Positions 1-7,250 of a stretch of 7,910 bases of DNA are shown here, piece by piece. A program made the translations under genes and the position numbers. The first letter of the stretch is position 1, and every line of letters begins with the position of its first letter. This DNA is from Candidatus Eiseniibacteriota bacterium (lineage in GTDB: Bacteria > Eisenbacteria > RBG-16-71-46 > JAFGJU01): the NCBI GenBank assembly GCA_016928935.1, contig JAFGJU010000049.1, positions 1-7,910 on the forward strand. Direction: 5' to 3'. Under the pieces are notes generated by a model that saw only the letters and a list, made by a program, of their open reading frames with translations, was not told where the DNA came from and did no database searches.

Positions 1-29
1 AGCCCCCGCCTTGTCTGAGCGTCAGTCAT
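1..29 (-). CDS. Start of an unidentified gene, cut off by the window edge
   Basis: An ATG at 29-27 on the minus strand opens a frame reading M-T-D-A-Q-T-R-R-G before the window ends. It is preceded by an AGGAG Shine-Dalgarno (minus strand, 41-37) at a 7-nt spacing. A promoter-like sequence lies about 45 to 70 bases further upstream. Nine codons are too few to name a product. The call rests on the agreement of promoter, ribosome binding site and start codon, all in the same orientation as the other genes here. Confidence 0.5.
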
Positions 30-72
30 GGTTGCTCTCCTGCCGGTCACATCAGGCCAACCCCTTGCATTA

Positions 73-101
73 ATATTAACACGACCGAGGCCGACCGTCA
101 A
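73..101 (-). promoter_or_regulatory. Sigma-70-type promoter for the truncated gene at the left edge
   Basis: On the minus strand a TTGACG hexamer (101-96, five of six matches to the -35 consensus) is followed, after exactly 17 bases, by TAATAT (78-73, four of six matches to the -10). Transcription would start near base 66, giving a leader of about 36 nt before the ATG at 29. The -10 lies inside the perfect palindrome TTAATATTAA (70-79). The -35 lies inside a short dyad (91-109, core ACCGT-CA-ACGGT) that could be an operator. The prediction is from sequence only. Confidence 0.5.
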
Positions 102-118
102 CGGTTCGGCAGGAGGGA

Positions 119-130
119 AATGACGTCATT
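119..130. promoter_or_regulatory. 12-bp perfect palindrome, candidate operator
   Basis: AATGACGTCATT is identical to its own reverse complement over 12 bases. Its centre is about 58 bases upstream of the predicted start of transcription near base 66, a usual place for an activator or a dimeric regulator. It falls in noncoding DNA between the htrA 3' end and the promoter at 73-101. The regulator is not identifiable, and a 12-bp palindrome can occur by chance. Confidence 0.3.
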
Positions 131-170
131 GTGTTCGTTCTCTCGGGCGCCACTCGCCGGGCACGACTGC

Positions 171-325
171 GGCGCGCAGGCTCTGCCCCTTGCTCTGTGG
201 CGGGCTTACCTCACCAGTGCACGCACGAGAGGCACCACTCGGGCGCGCAGGCTCCACCCCTCACTCTGTGGTGGGCTCCCGTTACCAGCGCACGCACGAG
301 AAGCACCACTCCGGCGCGCAGGCTC
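171..325. repeat. 71-bp tandem repeat, two full copies plus a partial third
   Basis: The motif GGCGCGCAGGCTC begins at 171, 242 and 313, giving a strict 71-bp period. Units 171-241 and 242-312 align without gaps and by my count match at 59 of 71 positions. Nine of the 12 differences are transitions. The third copy keeps only the first 13 bases. A degenerate piece of the unit may precede the array near 159-170. The array lies directly downstream of the htrA stop. The period is not a multiple of three, so it is not a coding repeat. On the transcribed strand each unit can pair GTGGTG with CACCAC (unit 2) or with CGCCAC through a G-U wobble (unit 1). The rest of the gene-free stretch 30-342 holds only the promoter and palindrome listed separately. 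Confidence 0.85.
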
Positions 326-342
326 GGGCCGCTCGGGCCTTC

Positions 343-1863
343 CTACTTGGGCATTCTCAGAGCAACGAACAGTGTAGCGTTTTCGCGCCTGAGCAGCAGA
401 AGCACGGAATCGCCGGGCTTCAACCTGCCGAGCGCCTTCCTGTACTCGGTGGTGTCGGTGACCTTCTGTTTGTTGACTTCCTTTATGAGGTCGCCGTGCT
501 GAATCCCGGCCGCCTCGGCGGGGCTGCCGGATTTCACCTTCGTGACTATGACGCCTTCCTCCCCCTCCATGTTGAGCCGGCTCGCCATGCTCGAAGTCAG
601 AGTCTGCACCTCGAGGCCTATCTCGCTTTCGACCCTCTCCCTGGGCTCCTCGGCCGCGGCCAATTCCTCAGCCGCAAGCTCACCCAGCTCGACCCGGACC
701 TTCTTCTCCTTGCCGTCTCTCAGAATCGTGACGTCCACGTCCGTCTCGGGCGGAGTCTCCACGACGAGGTTCCTCAATTCGACTGTGGTGGCCACCTTCT
801 TGCCCTCGAATTGGAGTATGACGTCGCCCTGCCTGAGTCCCGCCTTCTCCGCCGGCCCGCCCTTCGCGACCTCGCTTATGACCACGCCGCGCGCCTTCCC
901 GATGCCCAGCGCGTCGGCCATGTCGTCGTCCACGTTCTGAATCACTACTCCCATCCAGCCGCGCACGACTTTCCCCTTCTCGACCAGGTCTTCCATGACC
1001 TTCCGGGCCATCTCAATCGGAATAGCGAACCCGATGCCCTGGTAGCCTCCACTCCTGCTCAAGATGGCCGTGTTGATGCCGACGACCTCGCCCCGGAGGT
1101 TGACCAGAGGCCCGCCGCTGTTGCCCGGGTTGATGGCCGCATCGGTCTGTATGAAATCCTCGAACTCGGCCAGCCCCACGTTGGAACGACCCTTGGCGCT
1201 CACGATTCCGGCTGTGACGGTCTGCTCGAGCCGCTCAGACAGCGGGCTTCCGATGGCCAGCACCCACTCTCCCACTTCGAGCTTGCCCGAATCGCCGAAC
1301 CGGGCCACCGGCAGGCCGTCGGCCTCTATCCGGATGACGGCCACGTCGGTCTTGGGGTCGGTCCCGATGACCTTAGCGTCGTATTTCTTCTCGTCGGCCA
1401 TGGTGACGCGTATCTTGTCAGCCCCGCTCACGACGTGATTGTTGGTGAGGATATAGCCGTCCTCGCTGACGATCACGCCCGAGCCGAGGCCCTGCTGCCG
1501 CATCTCCCCCTCCGGCACTTGGAAGCGGAAGAACCTGTCGAAGAAGTCCTGCCCGAAGAAGTCTTCGAACGGCGAGCCGGGTGAATCGCCCTGGTTCTGC
1601 TGGGCGCTTCTTATGACTCTCTCGCTGGAGATGGTCACGACCACCGGCCCAACTGTCTTCGCCACCATCACGAAGGCCTTGCTCGTGTTCTGGAGCTGAA
1701 GGAGCTCAGCCGGAATTTCCCCCGAGGAGCCCAACGTCACGTTCTTGTCGGACCCGAAGCCAAACCTCACAAGCCCGAGGTCGGAAGCTATGTAGATGCC
1801 CATTGCCAACCCGACCATGATACACGTGAACGGAATCAGAAAGCGCTTACTTCTCGAGGTCAT
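343..1863 (-). CDS. htrA: DegP/HtrA-type (Do family) serine endoprotease with two PDZ domains
   Basis: This is an ATP-independent envelope protease that degrades misfolded proteins outside the cytoplasmic membrane. The protein has 506 residues. A basic N-terminus and hydrophobic segment (about 8-28) form a signal or membrane anchor; I see no clear cleavage site. The trypsin-like domain (about 60-290) shows the triad H143 (TNNHVV), D173 (KTDVAVI) and S249 (NPGNSGGPL), with normal family spacing. An LA-loop rich in Phe (about 95-120) precedes it. PDZ1 spans about 300-395 and PDZ2 about 412-505, each with a GxxAGL/I-like ligand groove and a GD motif. The start is supported by AGGAGG nine bases upstream (1878-1873). 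The gene lies 88 nt beyond dnaJ, behind that gene's terminator, so it probably has its own promoter in 1864-1943, though none is obvious. degP, degQ and mucD are equally fair names. Confidence 0.95.
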   Translation of the reverse strand: MTSRSKRFLIPFTCIMVGLAMGIYIASDLGLVRFGFGSDKNVTLGSSGEIPAELLQLQNTSKAFVMVAKTVGPVVVTISSERVIRSAQQNQGDSPGSPFEDFFGQDFFDRFFRFQVPEGEMRQQGLGSGVIVSEDGYILTNNHVVSGADKIRVTMADEKKYDAKVIGTDPKTDVAVIRIEADGLPVARFGDSGKLEVGEWVLAIGSPLSERLEQTVTAGIVSAKGRSNVGLAEFEDFIQTDAAINPGNSGGPLVNLRGEVVGINTAILSRSGGYQGIGFAIPIEMARKVMEDLVEKGKVVRGWMGVVIQNVDDDMADALGIGKARGVVISEVAKGGPAEKAGLRQGDVILQFEGKKVATTVELRNLVVETPPETDVDVTILRDGKEKKVRVELGELAAEELAAAEEPRERVESEIGLEVQTLTSSMASRLNMEGEEGVIVTKVKSGSPAEAAGIQHGDLIKEVNKQKVTDTTEYRKALGRLKPGDSVLLLLRRENATLFVALRMPK

Positions 1864-1943
1864 ACTGTCTCTCCTCCTGAGCGGTTTGAGCCGCCTTCGC
1901 TGACTGCCCCGTGCCCGGCGCCCGGGCCCGGGTTACATGTGTT

Positions 1944-1966
1944 AAAAGGCCTCAATGCTTGAGGCC
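1944..1966 (-). terminator. Intrinsic terminator of the dnaK-dnaJ transcription unit
   Basis: On the minus strand a perfect 8-bp stem (GGCCTCAA / TTGAGGCC, bases 1966-1959 and 1955-1948) closes a 3-nt loop and is followed at once by TTTTAA. The dnaJ stop codon TGA (1954-1952) is part of the descending arm, so the last dnaJ codons double as terminator. It should separate dnaJ from htrA. Confidence 0.85.
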
Positions 1967-3091
1967 GCCTTCTTTAGCGAACTCCTCCATCAGCTTTCGC
2001 TGTTTCTCGGTGACGTCCTTCGGCGTCCTTATCTCAATAGTGACGAACTGGTCGCCCTGGAGCCCGTTCTTCTTGAGGCCCATGCCCTTGAGCCGGAACG
2101 TCGCTCCATTTTGAACACCCGCCGGTACCTTGAGTTCCACCCGGCGGCCGTCAATGGTCTTTACGCGCACCTTGGTGCCCAACACCGCCTGAGCTATGTT
2201 GAGAGGCACTGTACAGTAGATGTTGACCCCTTTCCTCTGGAAAAAGCTGTGCGGACCCACTCTGAACTGTATGACTATGTCCCCGGGTGGACCTCCCGAA
2301 ACGCCCGGCTCACCCTGCCCTCTCAGTCTTATCTTGTCGCCCGTGCCCGCACCCGGCGGGATCCTCACCGCGTACTTCCTCGACTTTCTGACAGTACCGC
2401 GGCCACCACACGCCTCGCATGGTTCGCCCCCCAGGACTCCGCGGCCCAGACAGCGCGGACAGGGACGGCTCACGGCGAACCCTCCCTGGGAAAACGACAC
2501 GCTGCCCCTGCCCCCGCACTCCGGACAGACCGTCGTCTTCGAGCCCGGCCTCGCTCCGGTGCCGCGGCACACAGGGCAACTCTCGTCTTTCTGAATTGCG
2601 ATGGTCGTCCTGCCGCCGTTCACGGCCTCTTCAAAGGGAATCTCGAGCTCGAGGTTTATGTCCTCACCCCTCTGCGGGCCGTAGCTTTCAGCCCTGACGC
2701 CACCTCCGAAAAGCCGGCTGAACAGGTCTCCCAGGCCGCCGAAACCGCCCAAGTCTTCGTATGAAAACCCGCCACCTCCGCCGAAACCGGTACCCCGAGC
2801 CGCGCCACCAAACAGGTCTCGGAAATCCTGCCCCTGGAACCCACCCGCGCCGGTGAAAACACCGCCGCCCAGTTTCCTCATCTGGTCGTACTGGGCGCGC
2901 TTCTGGGGGTCACTCAGGACGTCGTAGGCTTGCGAGATTTCTTTGAACCTGTCTTCGGCAGTCTTGCTCCCGGGGTTGGCGTCGGGATGGTACTTCTTCG
3001 CAAGCCGGCGGTAGGCCTTCTTTATTTCGTCGTTGCCCGCACTCTCTCCGACCCCAAGAATCTCGTAGAAGTCCTTCTGGGTCTGCGGCAT
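1952..3091 (-). CDS. dnaJ: Type I J-domain co-chaperone DnaJ (Hsp40)
   Basis: It delivers unfolded clients to DnaK and stimulates its ATPase through the J domain. The protein has 379 residues, the usual bacterial length. The J domain covers residues 6-70 with the HPD motif at 35-37. A Gly/Phe-rich linker runs from about 75 to 132. The zinc region has all four CxxCxGxG motifs (172-179, 189-196, 211-218, 225-232), so two zinc ions should bind. The C-terminal substrate-binding and dimerisation domains follow to about 360. The gene starts 9 nt after the grpE stop. Its likely Shine-Dalgarno, GGGAGTGA, overlaps the grpE stop codon, which suggests translational coupling. A terminator overlaps its 3' end. 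This is an ordinary full-length DnaJ, not a CbpA-type paralogue. Confidence 0.98.
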   Translation of the reverse strand: MPQTQKDFYEILGVGESAGNDEIKKAYRRLAKKYHPDANPGSKTAEDRFKEISQAYDVLSDPQKRAQYDQMRKLGGGVFTGAGGFQGQDFRDLFGGAARGTGFGGGGGFSYEDLGGFGGLGDLFSRLFGGGVRAESYGPQRGEDINLELEIPFEEAVNGGRTTIAIQKDESCPVCRGTGARPGSKTTVCPECGGRGSVSFSQGGFAVSRPCPRCLGRGVLGGEPCEACGGRGTVRKSRKYAVRIPPGAGTGDKIRLRGQGEPGVSGGPPGDIVIQFRVGPHSFFQRKGVNIYCTVPLNIAQAVLGTKVRVKTIDGRRVELKVPAGVQNGATFRLKGMGLKKNGLQGDQFVTIEIRTPKDVTEKQRKLMEEFAKEGGLKH

Positions 3092-3100
3092 ATTCTTTTA

Positions 3101-3832
3101 TCACTCCCGGCCGGCGTTGTCCTCTTCGACCTGCGCTACCTCAACTTTGCTGGGCCTGATGAGCTTGCCCTTGAAAGAGTAGCCCTTCTGAAAGTCCCTC
3201 AGTACCCTTCCGTCCTCGCCCTCCTTCACTCTGGTCACAACGACTGCCTCGTGCACGTTGGGGTCGAATTGCTGCCCCGCGCACTCTACGTGCTCCAGGC
3301 CTTCCGCCTGAAGCACCGACCGCAGCTTCTCGTAAATCAGTCCTACGCCCTTCGTCGTCTCCTGGTTGCCGGCGTCCTGCGTCAGGCTCTCGAGCGCCCT
3401 CTCGAAGTCGTCCAGGACAGGGAGCAGCTTGCACACGAGCTCCGCCTTCCCGCTGTCGCACGACTCGCGCATCTCTTTGATGGCCCTCTTACGGTAGTTC
3501 GCGAACTCGGCCTGAAGCCTCTGAAGATGCTCCAGGTACTCCTCGGCCAGCCCGCGCTCCCTGGCCTCGGGCCTGACTTCCTCGATTTCGGCCTCGGTCA
3601 CCCCCGTGCTTTCCAGAGGCTCAGCGTCCGCCGGAACTTCGACCTCCACCGAGGGCCCTACCTCCTGTTCGTCCAGGAGCCTGGCCTTGTCGGCGTCCGA
3701 AGCCCCCTGCATGTGCTTGGACCTGGCCCCGGCCGCGGGCCGTTCTTCGCCCCGCGTGTGCGTGTCCGGCTTCTCTCGGGACGGAAAGGAAACGGGGATC
3801 TCTCTTCCGGATTCAGGCCTCTTTCTTTTCAT
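3101..3832 (-). CDS. grpE: GrpE, nucleotide exchange factor of DnaK
   Basis: A homodimeric cytoplasmic protein that releases ADP from DnaK. With the start at 3832 it has 243 residues. The first 90 or so are charged and probably disordered, longer than in many homologues. A coiled-coil helix follows (about 95-125, including LQAEFANYRKR), then the four-helix region with KLLPVLDDFERAL (135-147). The C-terminal beta domain contains FDPNVHEAV (189-197) and GYSFKGKLIRPSKVEV (217-232), all hallmark GrpE segments. Start choice: GGAG (3846-3843) lies 10 nt before ATG 3832 but only 4 nt before ATG 3838, so I prefer 3832; 3838 is possible. An open frame continues upstream to 3910, but that stretch is an arginine-rich shadow of the DUF1844 tail. 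The first 20 bases overlap the DUF1844 gene. Confidence 0.96.
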   Translation of the reverse strand: MKRKRPESGREIPVSFPSREKPDTHTRGEERPAAGARSKHMQGASDADKARLLDEQEVGPSVEVEVPADAEPLESTGVTEAEIEEVRPEARERGLAEEYLEHLQRLQAEFANYRKRAIKEMRESCDSGKAELVCKLLPVLDDFERALESLTQDAGNQETTKGVGLIYEKLRSVLQAEGLEHVECAGQQFDPNVHEAVVVTRVKEGEDGRVLRDFQKGYSFKGKLIRPSKVEVAQVEEDNAGRE

Positions 3833-4334
3833 CGTCATGCTTCTCCGCCTGTGTGTGCGCCCCGGGGCGGCCGTCCGAGCCCGGCTGCGTCTTCGCCTGG
3901 GCGCCCCCACCGGTCTGCCCGTCCGAGCCGGCCTGCGTCTTCGCCTGCGCCCGCTCGTCCTTCTCCGCCTGTTCGTTCCCGCCGGCCTGCGTTTCCTGTC
4001 GCGCCTGGGCGTCCCCGCCAGTCTGCGCGTCCGCGCCCGCCTGCGCTTCCTTCTCGGCCTGCTTGTCTTTCTTCAGCTCGTCCACGTAGTTGAGTCTCAG
4101 CTCCGTGAGCACCGTCTTCAGAGCCCTCGACTCTTCCTCCGTGCGGTTGCCGGCTGTCTTGGCCTCCAGCATGCCCAACAGGTCTATTGTAAAACGAGCC
4201 TGCTCAAGATTCCTCTCAATCTTATGCGTGAGCGGGCTCACTATCTTCCCCAACGCGATCATGGTGGTCGCGTGGAGGTTCAGTATGAACGCCATAAAGA
4301 GCGCTTCGTTCGAAACCTGTTCCTTGTCTTCCAT
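3813..4334 (-). CDS. DUF1844 family protein with a repetitive hydrophilic tail
   Basis: The 173-residue protein has two parts. Residues 8-90 match the pattern I know for DUF1844: a hydrophobic helix (ALFMAFILNLHATTMIALG), then a segment with DLLGMLEAKTAGN (51-63), an acidic EEES (66-69) and a closing LTELRLNYVDELK (76-88). No biochemical function is established for this family. Residues 91-173 are almost all A, Q, G, K, E, D and T, probably disordered, with a 16-residue repeat. AGGAGG (4345-4340) lies 5 nt before the ATG. The stop lies 20 nt inside grpE, so the two genes are probably translationally coupled. Placement between dnaK and grpE suggests, but does not show, a role with the Hsp70 machine. 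No signal peptide is seen, so it is probably cytoplasmic or membrane-associated. Confidence 0.85.
   Translation of the reverse strand: MEDKEQVSNEALFMAFILNLHATTMIALGKIVSPLTHKIERNLEQARFTIDLLGMLEAKTAGNRTEEESRALKTVLTELRLNYVDELKKDKQAEKEAQAGADAQTGGDAQARQETQAGGNEQAEKDERAQAKTQAGSDGQTGGGAQAKTQPGSDGRPGAHTQAEKHDDEKKEA
3855..3950 (-). repeat. Two tandem 48-bp coding repeats in the DUF1844 tail
   Basis: Codons for residues 129-144 and 145-160 form two adjacent 16-residue units, AQAKTQAGSDGQTGGG and AQAKTQPGSDGRPGAH. The nucleotide match is strongest in the half that encodes AQAKTQ and GSDG. Looser Q-A-G-x-x-x-Q echoes extend back to about residue 97. Such a tail could vary in length between strains. Confidence 0.7.
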
Positions 4335-4415
4335 GGGGCCCTCCTCGCCTGTGGTCTTGGTTCGCCCCCGGACTTCGCACGCCCGTTCTCTCGGCGCGTC
4401 TGTTTCCCTGACTCG

Positions 4416-4469
4416 GCATGCCGGGACTTCCGCCCTACACTGTCACTGCACCGCACAATCCCGGCATGC
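4416..4469 (-). other. Long hairpin in the dnaK-DUF1844 intergenic region
   Basis: Two arms, GCATGCCGGGA (4416-4426) and TCCCGGCATGC (4459-4469), are perfectly complementary over 11 bp around a 32-nt loop. A further 4 bp (ACTC 4411-4414 with GAGT 4472-4475) can extend the stem past a small internal loop. The 4416 arm also lies within a 10-bp self-palindrome, CGGCATGCCG (4414-4423), and both arms carry GGCATG. No run of T follows on the transcribed strand, so it is not a standard terminator. An RNA processing or stability element is more likely. Confidence 0.6.
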
Positions 4470-4481
4470 TAGAGTCAAGGC

Positions 4482-4512
4482 CAGGACAACGGGTTGGCTC
4501 GACGCTGTCCTG
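4482..4512 (-). other. Second hairpin, just downstream of the dnaK stop
   Basis: In the minus-strand RNA, CAGGACAGCG (4512-4503) pairs with CGTTGTCCTG (4491-4482) over 10 bp around an 11-nt loop. One pair is a G-U wobble that works only in the minus-strand RNA; the plus-strand RNA would have an A-C mismatch there. No T-tract follows. With the hairpin at 4416-4469 it fills most of the 201-nt gene-free gap between dnaK and the DUF1844 gene. I see no open frame or promoter in that gap. Confidence 0.55.
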
Positions 4513-4535
4513 CGACTACCGGGAGGCCGTGGGTC

Positions 4536-6476
<1,941 letters not shown>

Positions 6477-6514
6477 CTCGATAACCTCTCTTTCGAATTC
6501 TTTCTTATCAGACT

Positions 6515-6529
6515 CCGCTCACTCAGCGG
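6515..6529. promoter_or_regulatory. Short dyad in the dnaK leader
   Basis: CCGCT-CACTC-AGCGG is an inverted repeat with 5-bp arms and a 5-bp centre, about 40 bases upstream of the dnaK start. It might be an operator or a small leader hairpin. It does not match CIRCE or HAIR. I find no convincing -35/-10 pair in 6477-6558, so the dnaK promoter stays undefined. Transcription from the hsp20 promoter may read through. Confidence 0.2.
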
Positions 6530-6558
6530 GCAGGAGGAGCATAACTGACAAACAGTGC

Positions 6559-6593
6559 CGACTCTCCCCGCCTGCTCAAGACGGGGAGAGTCG
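6559..6593 (-). terminator. Strong hairpin between hsp20 and dnaK, probable terminator or attenuator
   Basis: Arms CGACTCTCCCCG (6559-6570) and CGGGGAGAGTCG (6582-6593) pair perfectly over 12 bp around an 11-nt loop. The hairpin starts 13 nt after the hsp20 stop in the direction of transcription. The sequence after it on the minus strand, GCACTGTTTGTCAG, has only a weak T-tract. Termination may therefore be partial, and it could set the ratio of hsp20 to dnaK transcript. A protein-binding operator is an alternative. Confidence 0.5.
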
Positions 6594-6606
6594 CGGAGAT
6601 CAGGGT

Positions 6607-7062
6607 CTAGTTTGTATCTATGGGAATCTCCTTGGTCTTGGCCTCCCCCACCTTCGGAAGCCTGATCTCCAGCACGCCGTCCTTGAACGACGCCTTCGCC
6701 TTGGTCGAATCAACTCTGTTGCTCAGGCTAAACGTCCTCTCGAACATGCCGTAGGAACGCTCCATTCTGTGGAATGTCTTCTCTTTTTCCTCCTTCACGA
6801 GCTTCTTCTCACCCTTGATGGTCAGCGTGTTCGAGTCCACCGACACCTTAACGTCATCCTGACGAATTCCGGGCAGCTCCGCCCTGACGACGAAGTCCTC
6901 ATCGGTCTCGCTCACGTCCACGAAAGGACCCCACAGCACCATACCCTTCTGCGCAGGCAGACCCGTGCGGTCATCGTCCGACAAGAACCCGTGAATCAGG
7001 TCGTTGACCTCCTTCTGCACCGAGAAAACGTCGCCCCATGGATTCCACCTCACCAATGCCAT
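6607..7062 (-). CDS. Small heat-shock protein, Hsp20/alpha-crystallin family
   Basis: An ATP-independent holdase that forms oligomers and keeps unfolding proteins soluble until DnaK acts. The protein has 151 residues. The N-terminal arm (1-44) begins MALVRWNPWGD, a typical opening. The alpha-crystallin domain (about 45-138) shows VDVSETDEDFVVRAELPGI (48-66), DDVKVSV, ERSYGMFERTFSL (101-113) and GVLEIRLPK (129-137). The C-terminal I-P-I motif (146-148) is the oligomerisation anchor. The frame can be opened from GTG 7071, but that codon lies inside the Shine-Dalgarno. ATG 7062, eight bases after AGGAGG, is the right start. A consensus sigma-54 promoter lies about 63 bases upstream of it. No sigma-32 or CIRCE signal is seen. 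Confidence 0.96.
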   Translation of the reverse strand: MALVRWNPWGDVFSVQKEVNDLIHGFLSDDDRTGLPAQKGMVLWGPFVDVSETDEDFVVRAELPGIRQDDVKVSVDSNTLTIKGEKKLVKEEKEKTFHRMERSYGMFERTFSLSNRVDSTKAKASFKDGVLEIRLPKVGEAKTKEIPIDTN

Positions 7063-7067
7063 GCGAG

Positions 7068-7077
7068 TCACCTCCTT
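7068..7077 (-). promoter_or_regulatory. Very strong Shine-Dalgarno that fixes the hsp20 start
   Basis: AAGGAGGTGA on the minus strand complements the usual 16S rRNA 3' end over 10 consecutive bases. Its AGGAGG core lies 8 nt before ATG 7062. It overlaps GTG 7071, which rules that codon out as the start. It predicts high translation once the promoter fires. Confidence 0.85.
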
Positions 7078-7124
7078 CTTACGCTTGCACTAGCCATTGG
7101 TTGTCAACGTCGACCATCTTCCTC

Positions 7125-7140
7125 TGCAAATGGCGTGCCA
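7125..7140 (-). promoter_or_regulatory. Consensus-perfect sigma-54 (RpoN) promoter of hsp20
   Basis: The minus strand reads TGGCACGCCATTTGCA from 7140 to 7125. This matches every fixed position of the sigma-54 consensus TGGCACG-N4-TTGCW. The -24 GG is at 7139-7138 and the -12 GC at 7127-7126, with the required 10 bases between them. Transcription should begin near 7114, giving a leader of about 52 nt before ATG 7062. A sigma-54 activator gene lies directly upstream. Both match and position support the call. Confidence 0.85.
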
Positions 7141-7181
7141 TAATAGAACATATAGCGCACCATGGCGTAATCGTTTTAATT

Positions 7182-7210
7182 GCAAGAGATTATACTGAAA
7201 ACCGCAAGAG
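7182..7210 (-). promoter_or_regulatory. Phased direct repeats and a TATAAT box upstream of the sigma-54 promoter
   Basis: GCAAGAG occurs at 7182-7188 and again at 7204-7210 (plus-strand reading), exactly 22 bp apart, about two helical turns. Between them the minus strand carries a perfect TATAAT (7194-7189), but no good -35 lies 16-18 bases before it. The segment could hold regulator sites or a second, weaker promoter for hsp20. The evidence is thin. Confidence 0.25.
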
Positions 7211-7228
7211 CTAAGAGAAGTGATTATC

Positions 7229-7250
7229 GGCACTCGCGCGGAGATGTGCC
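7229..7250. promoter_or_regulatory. Candidate upstream activator site for the sigma-54 promoter
   Basis: GGCAC (7229-7233) and GTGCC (7246-7250) form a perfect 5-bp dyad with 12 bases between them. The centre is about 125 bases upstream of the predicted hsp20 start of transcription. NtrC-family activators commonly bind dyads 100-200 bases upstream, and NtrC's own site is a GC-rich dyad of similar type. The arms are short, so this is only a candidate. Confidence 0.35.

Noticed and set aside
120..377. Plus-strand 85-codon frame with AGGAGG just before its ATG
   Set aside because: The Shine-Dalgarno spacing is only 3 nt. The product is an Arg/Ala/Leu-rich reading of the 71-bp repeats and runs into the htrA 3' end.
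190..1584. 464-codon plus-strand open frame opposite htrA
   Set aside because: It is an antisense shadow in GC-rich DNA. htrA on the other strand has a full catalytic triad and PDZ domains, and the plus-strand product is low-complexity with no recognisable domain.
1899..1916. Sigma-54 promoter before htrA (GGGCACG)
   Set aside because: The -24 part is close, but there is no GC at the required -12 position.
3833..3910. N-terminal extension of GrpE starting at 3910
   Set aside because: The extra residues are Arg-rich, read out of frame with the DUF1844 repeat tail, and lack a ribosome binding site. GGAG at 3846-3843 supports 3832 or 3838.
2930..4093. 387-codon plus-strand frame opposite dnaJ, grpE and DUF1844
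   Set aside because: It is antisense to three recognised genes, and its product is compositionally odd (Pro/Arg/Ser-rich end) with no domain.
6519..6542. Seven-codon leader peptide (MLLLPAE) before dnaK
   Set aside because: No Shine-Dalgarno precedes it, there is no run of regulatory codons, and a frame this short is expected by chance.
6477..6606. CIRCE (HrcA) or HAIR (HspR) operator before dnaK
   Set aside because: No TTAGCACTC-N9-GAGTGCTAA or CTTGAGT-N7-ACTCAAG pattern is present. The inverted repeats here have different arms and spacing.
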